A stretch of DNA of 64,000 nucleotides. Origin: Hymenobacter psoromatis. GTDB taxonomy: Bacteria; Bacteroidota; Bacteroidia; Cytophagales; Hymenobacteraceae. The notes under the pieces were generated by a model. That model was not told the origin of the DNA, ran no database searches, and worked only from the letters and a program-made list of their open reading frames with translations. Location: NCBI RefSeq assembly GCF_020012125.1, contig NZ_JAIFAG010000001.1, positions 3,658,001 through 3,722,000 on the forward strand. Reading direction: 5' to 3'. This document shows, in pieces, positions 63,609 to 64,000 of this stretch. The first letter of the stretch is position 1; the number at the start of each line of letters is the position of its first letter. Both the position numbers and the translations under genes were made by a program.

Positions 63609-64000
63609 GTGTTTTTTTGGCTGACTCCCTGCGTTCGACGCGGCACGTTTCTCATTTTGCTGGCCGCCACCCTCGGCCTGCCCGCTCAGGCGCAGAAGAG
63701 CCGCAAAGCGGCCCCTACCCCCCCCGCGGCCAGCGGCCCGCCGCAGCTGCAGCCACTGTATGGCGGCGTGAGCCCGGCGCAGGCGCAGCAGCTGGTGGGC
63801 GCGGCGGTGCTGGCCGATGTGGACCGCAACTTCGCCTCCAGGCCCGAGGCCAGCAAGTTTTTCAGCCGTAAAGGCTTTGAGTATTTAAATGATAGTCAGC
63901 CCGATACGGCTGTAGTACGCTTCAACCTGGCCTGGGCGCTCGACCCTACTAACCCCGAGCCCTACCAGGGCCTGGCTGTGGTCATGAGCCGCCGCCCCAA
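63609..64000 (+). CDS. Partial secreted protein with TPR-like region, runs off the window
   Basis: A GTG at 63609 opens MFFWLTPCVRRGTFLILLAATLGLPAQAQ, a signal peptide, followed by a Pro/Ala-rich linker and a helical segment (FFSRKGFEYLNDSQPDTAVVRFNLAWALDPTNPEPYQGLAVV) that reads like a tetratricopeptide repeat. The frame is open to the end of the window, so length and C-terminus are unknown. The start could also be a codon just downstream. Confidence 0.7.
   Translation, partial: MFFWLTPCVRRGTFLILLAATLGLPAQAQKSRKAAPTPPAASGPPQLQPLYGGVSPAQAQQLVGAAVLADVDRNFASRPEASKFFSRKGFEYLNDSQPDTAVVRFNLAWALDPTNPEPYQGLAVVMSRRP

Overview
The window is ordinary chromosome from a high-GC member of the Bacteroidota, most likely a Hymenobacter or close relative (Hymenobacteraceae). 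The evidence is the set of lineage-typical proteins: an outer-membrane beta-barrel of the TonB-receptor type, a GWxTD protein, DUF4834, DUF5686, DUF5723, a type IX secretion (T9SS) C-terminal signal, a MurF-Alr fusion and a YpdA-type reductase. Bacteroidota promoters of the form TTG-N19..21-TAnnTTTG are also present. I see no prophage, transposase, plasmid functions or CRISPR array. Genes are mostly single units or short operons on both strands.

Layout. 0-7.6 kb: outer-membrane receptor, flippase-like membrane protein, an erythromycin-esterase-like fusion and a lipoprotein. 7.7-13 kb: LysM protein, endonuclease III-like glycosylase, radical SAM protein and DNA polymerase I. 13-20 kb: S41 protease, beta-lactamase-fold hydrolase, GH97 and GH31 glycosidases. 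20-26 kb: GreA/B-like protein, DoxX, methyltransferase, YpdA, RlmB, GWxTD and DUF4834. 26-39 kb: DUF5686, DMT exporter, RecX, AzoR, DUF4230, GT-C-like protein, PLP deaminase, YfhO and an exo/endonuclease/phosphatase. 39-44.4 kb: MurF-Alr, an alpha/beta hydrolase that has lost its serine, and an OmpA lipoprotein. 44.5-48.4 kb: a methionine/sulfur unit with a promoter, an S-adenosylmethionine (SAM) riboswitch, a tiny Cys-Cys-Cys-Cys leader ORF, a peroxiredoxin-like gene, metY and metX. 48-51.5 kb: T9SS hydrolase, LD-carboxypeptidase and tRNA-Thr. 51.6-56.5 kb: a two-component system with a DUF5723 outer-membrane gene. 57-64 kb: glycosidase, ogt, prolyl oligopeptidase, a broken YwqK/TonB gene, an esterase, DUF3850 and a partial secreted protein.

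The most unusual content is outside the ordinary gene list. (1) A palindromic AT-rich repeat is read through in frame inside murF-alr, and a related copy in the same frame lies inside the DUF5686 gene. (2) The met operon has a leader that stacks a SAM riboswitch with a candidate cysteine-attenuation peptide. (3) Two near-identical promoters carry a TACC...GGTA inverted repeat directly before the -33 TTG. They sit upstream of the sensor kinase and of the DUF5723 gene and are the likely operators of the local response regulator. (4) Two otherwise intact genes are cut by a single in-frame TAG. (5) A G-rich word, GGGGGTAGGG, recurs throughout on both strands far more often than composition predicts. 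(6) There are several families of dispersed intergenic palindromes, many of which reach into the stop or start codons of neighbouring genes.

All coordinates and counts were made by eye from the sequence. Family names rest on recognised motifs, not on searches.
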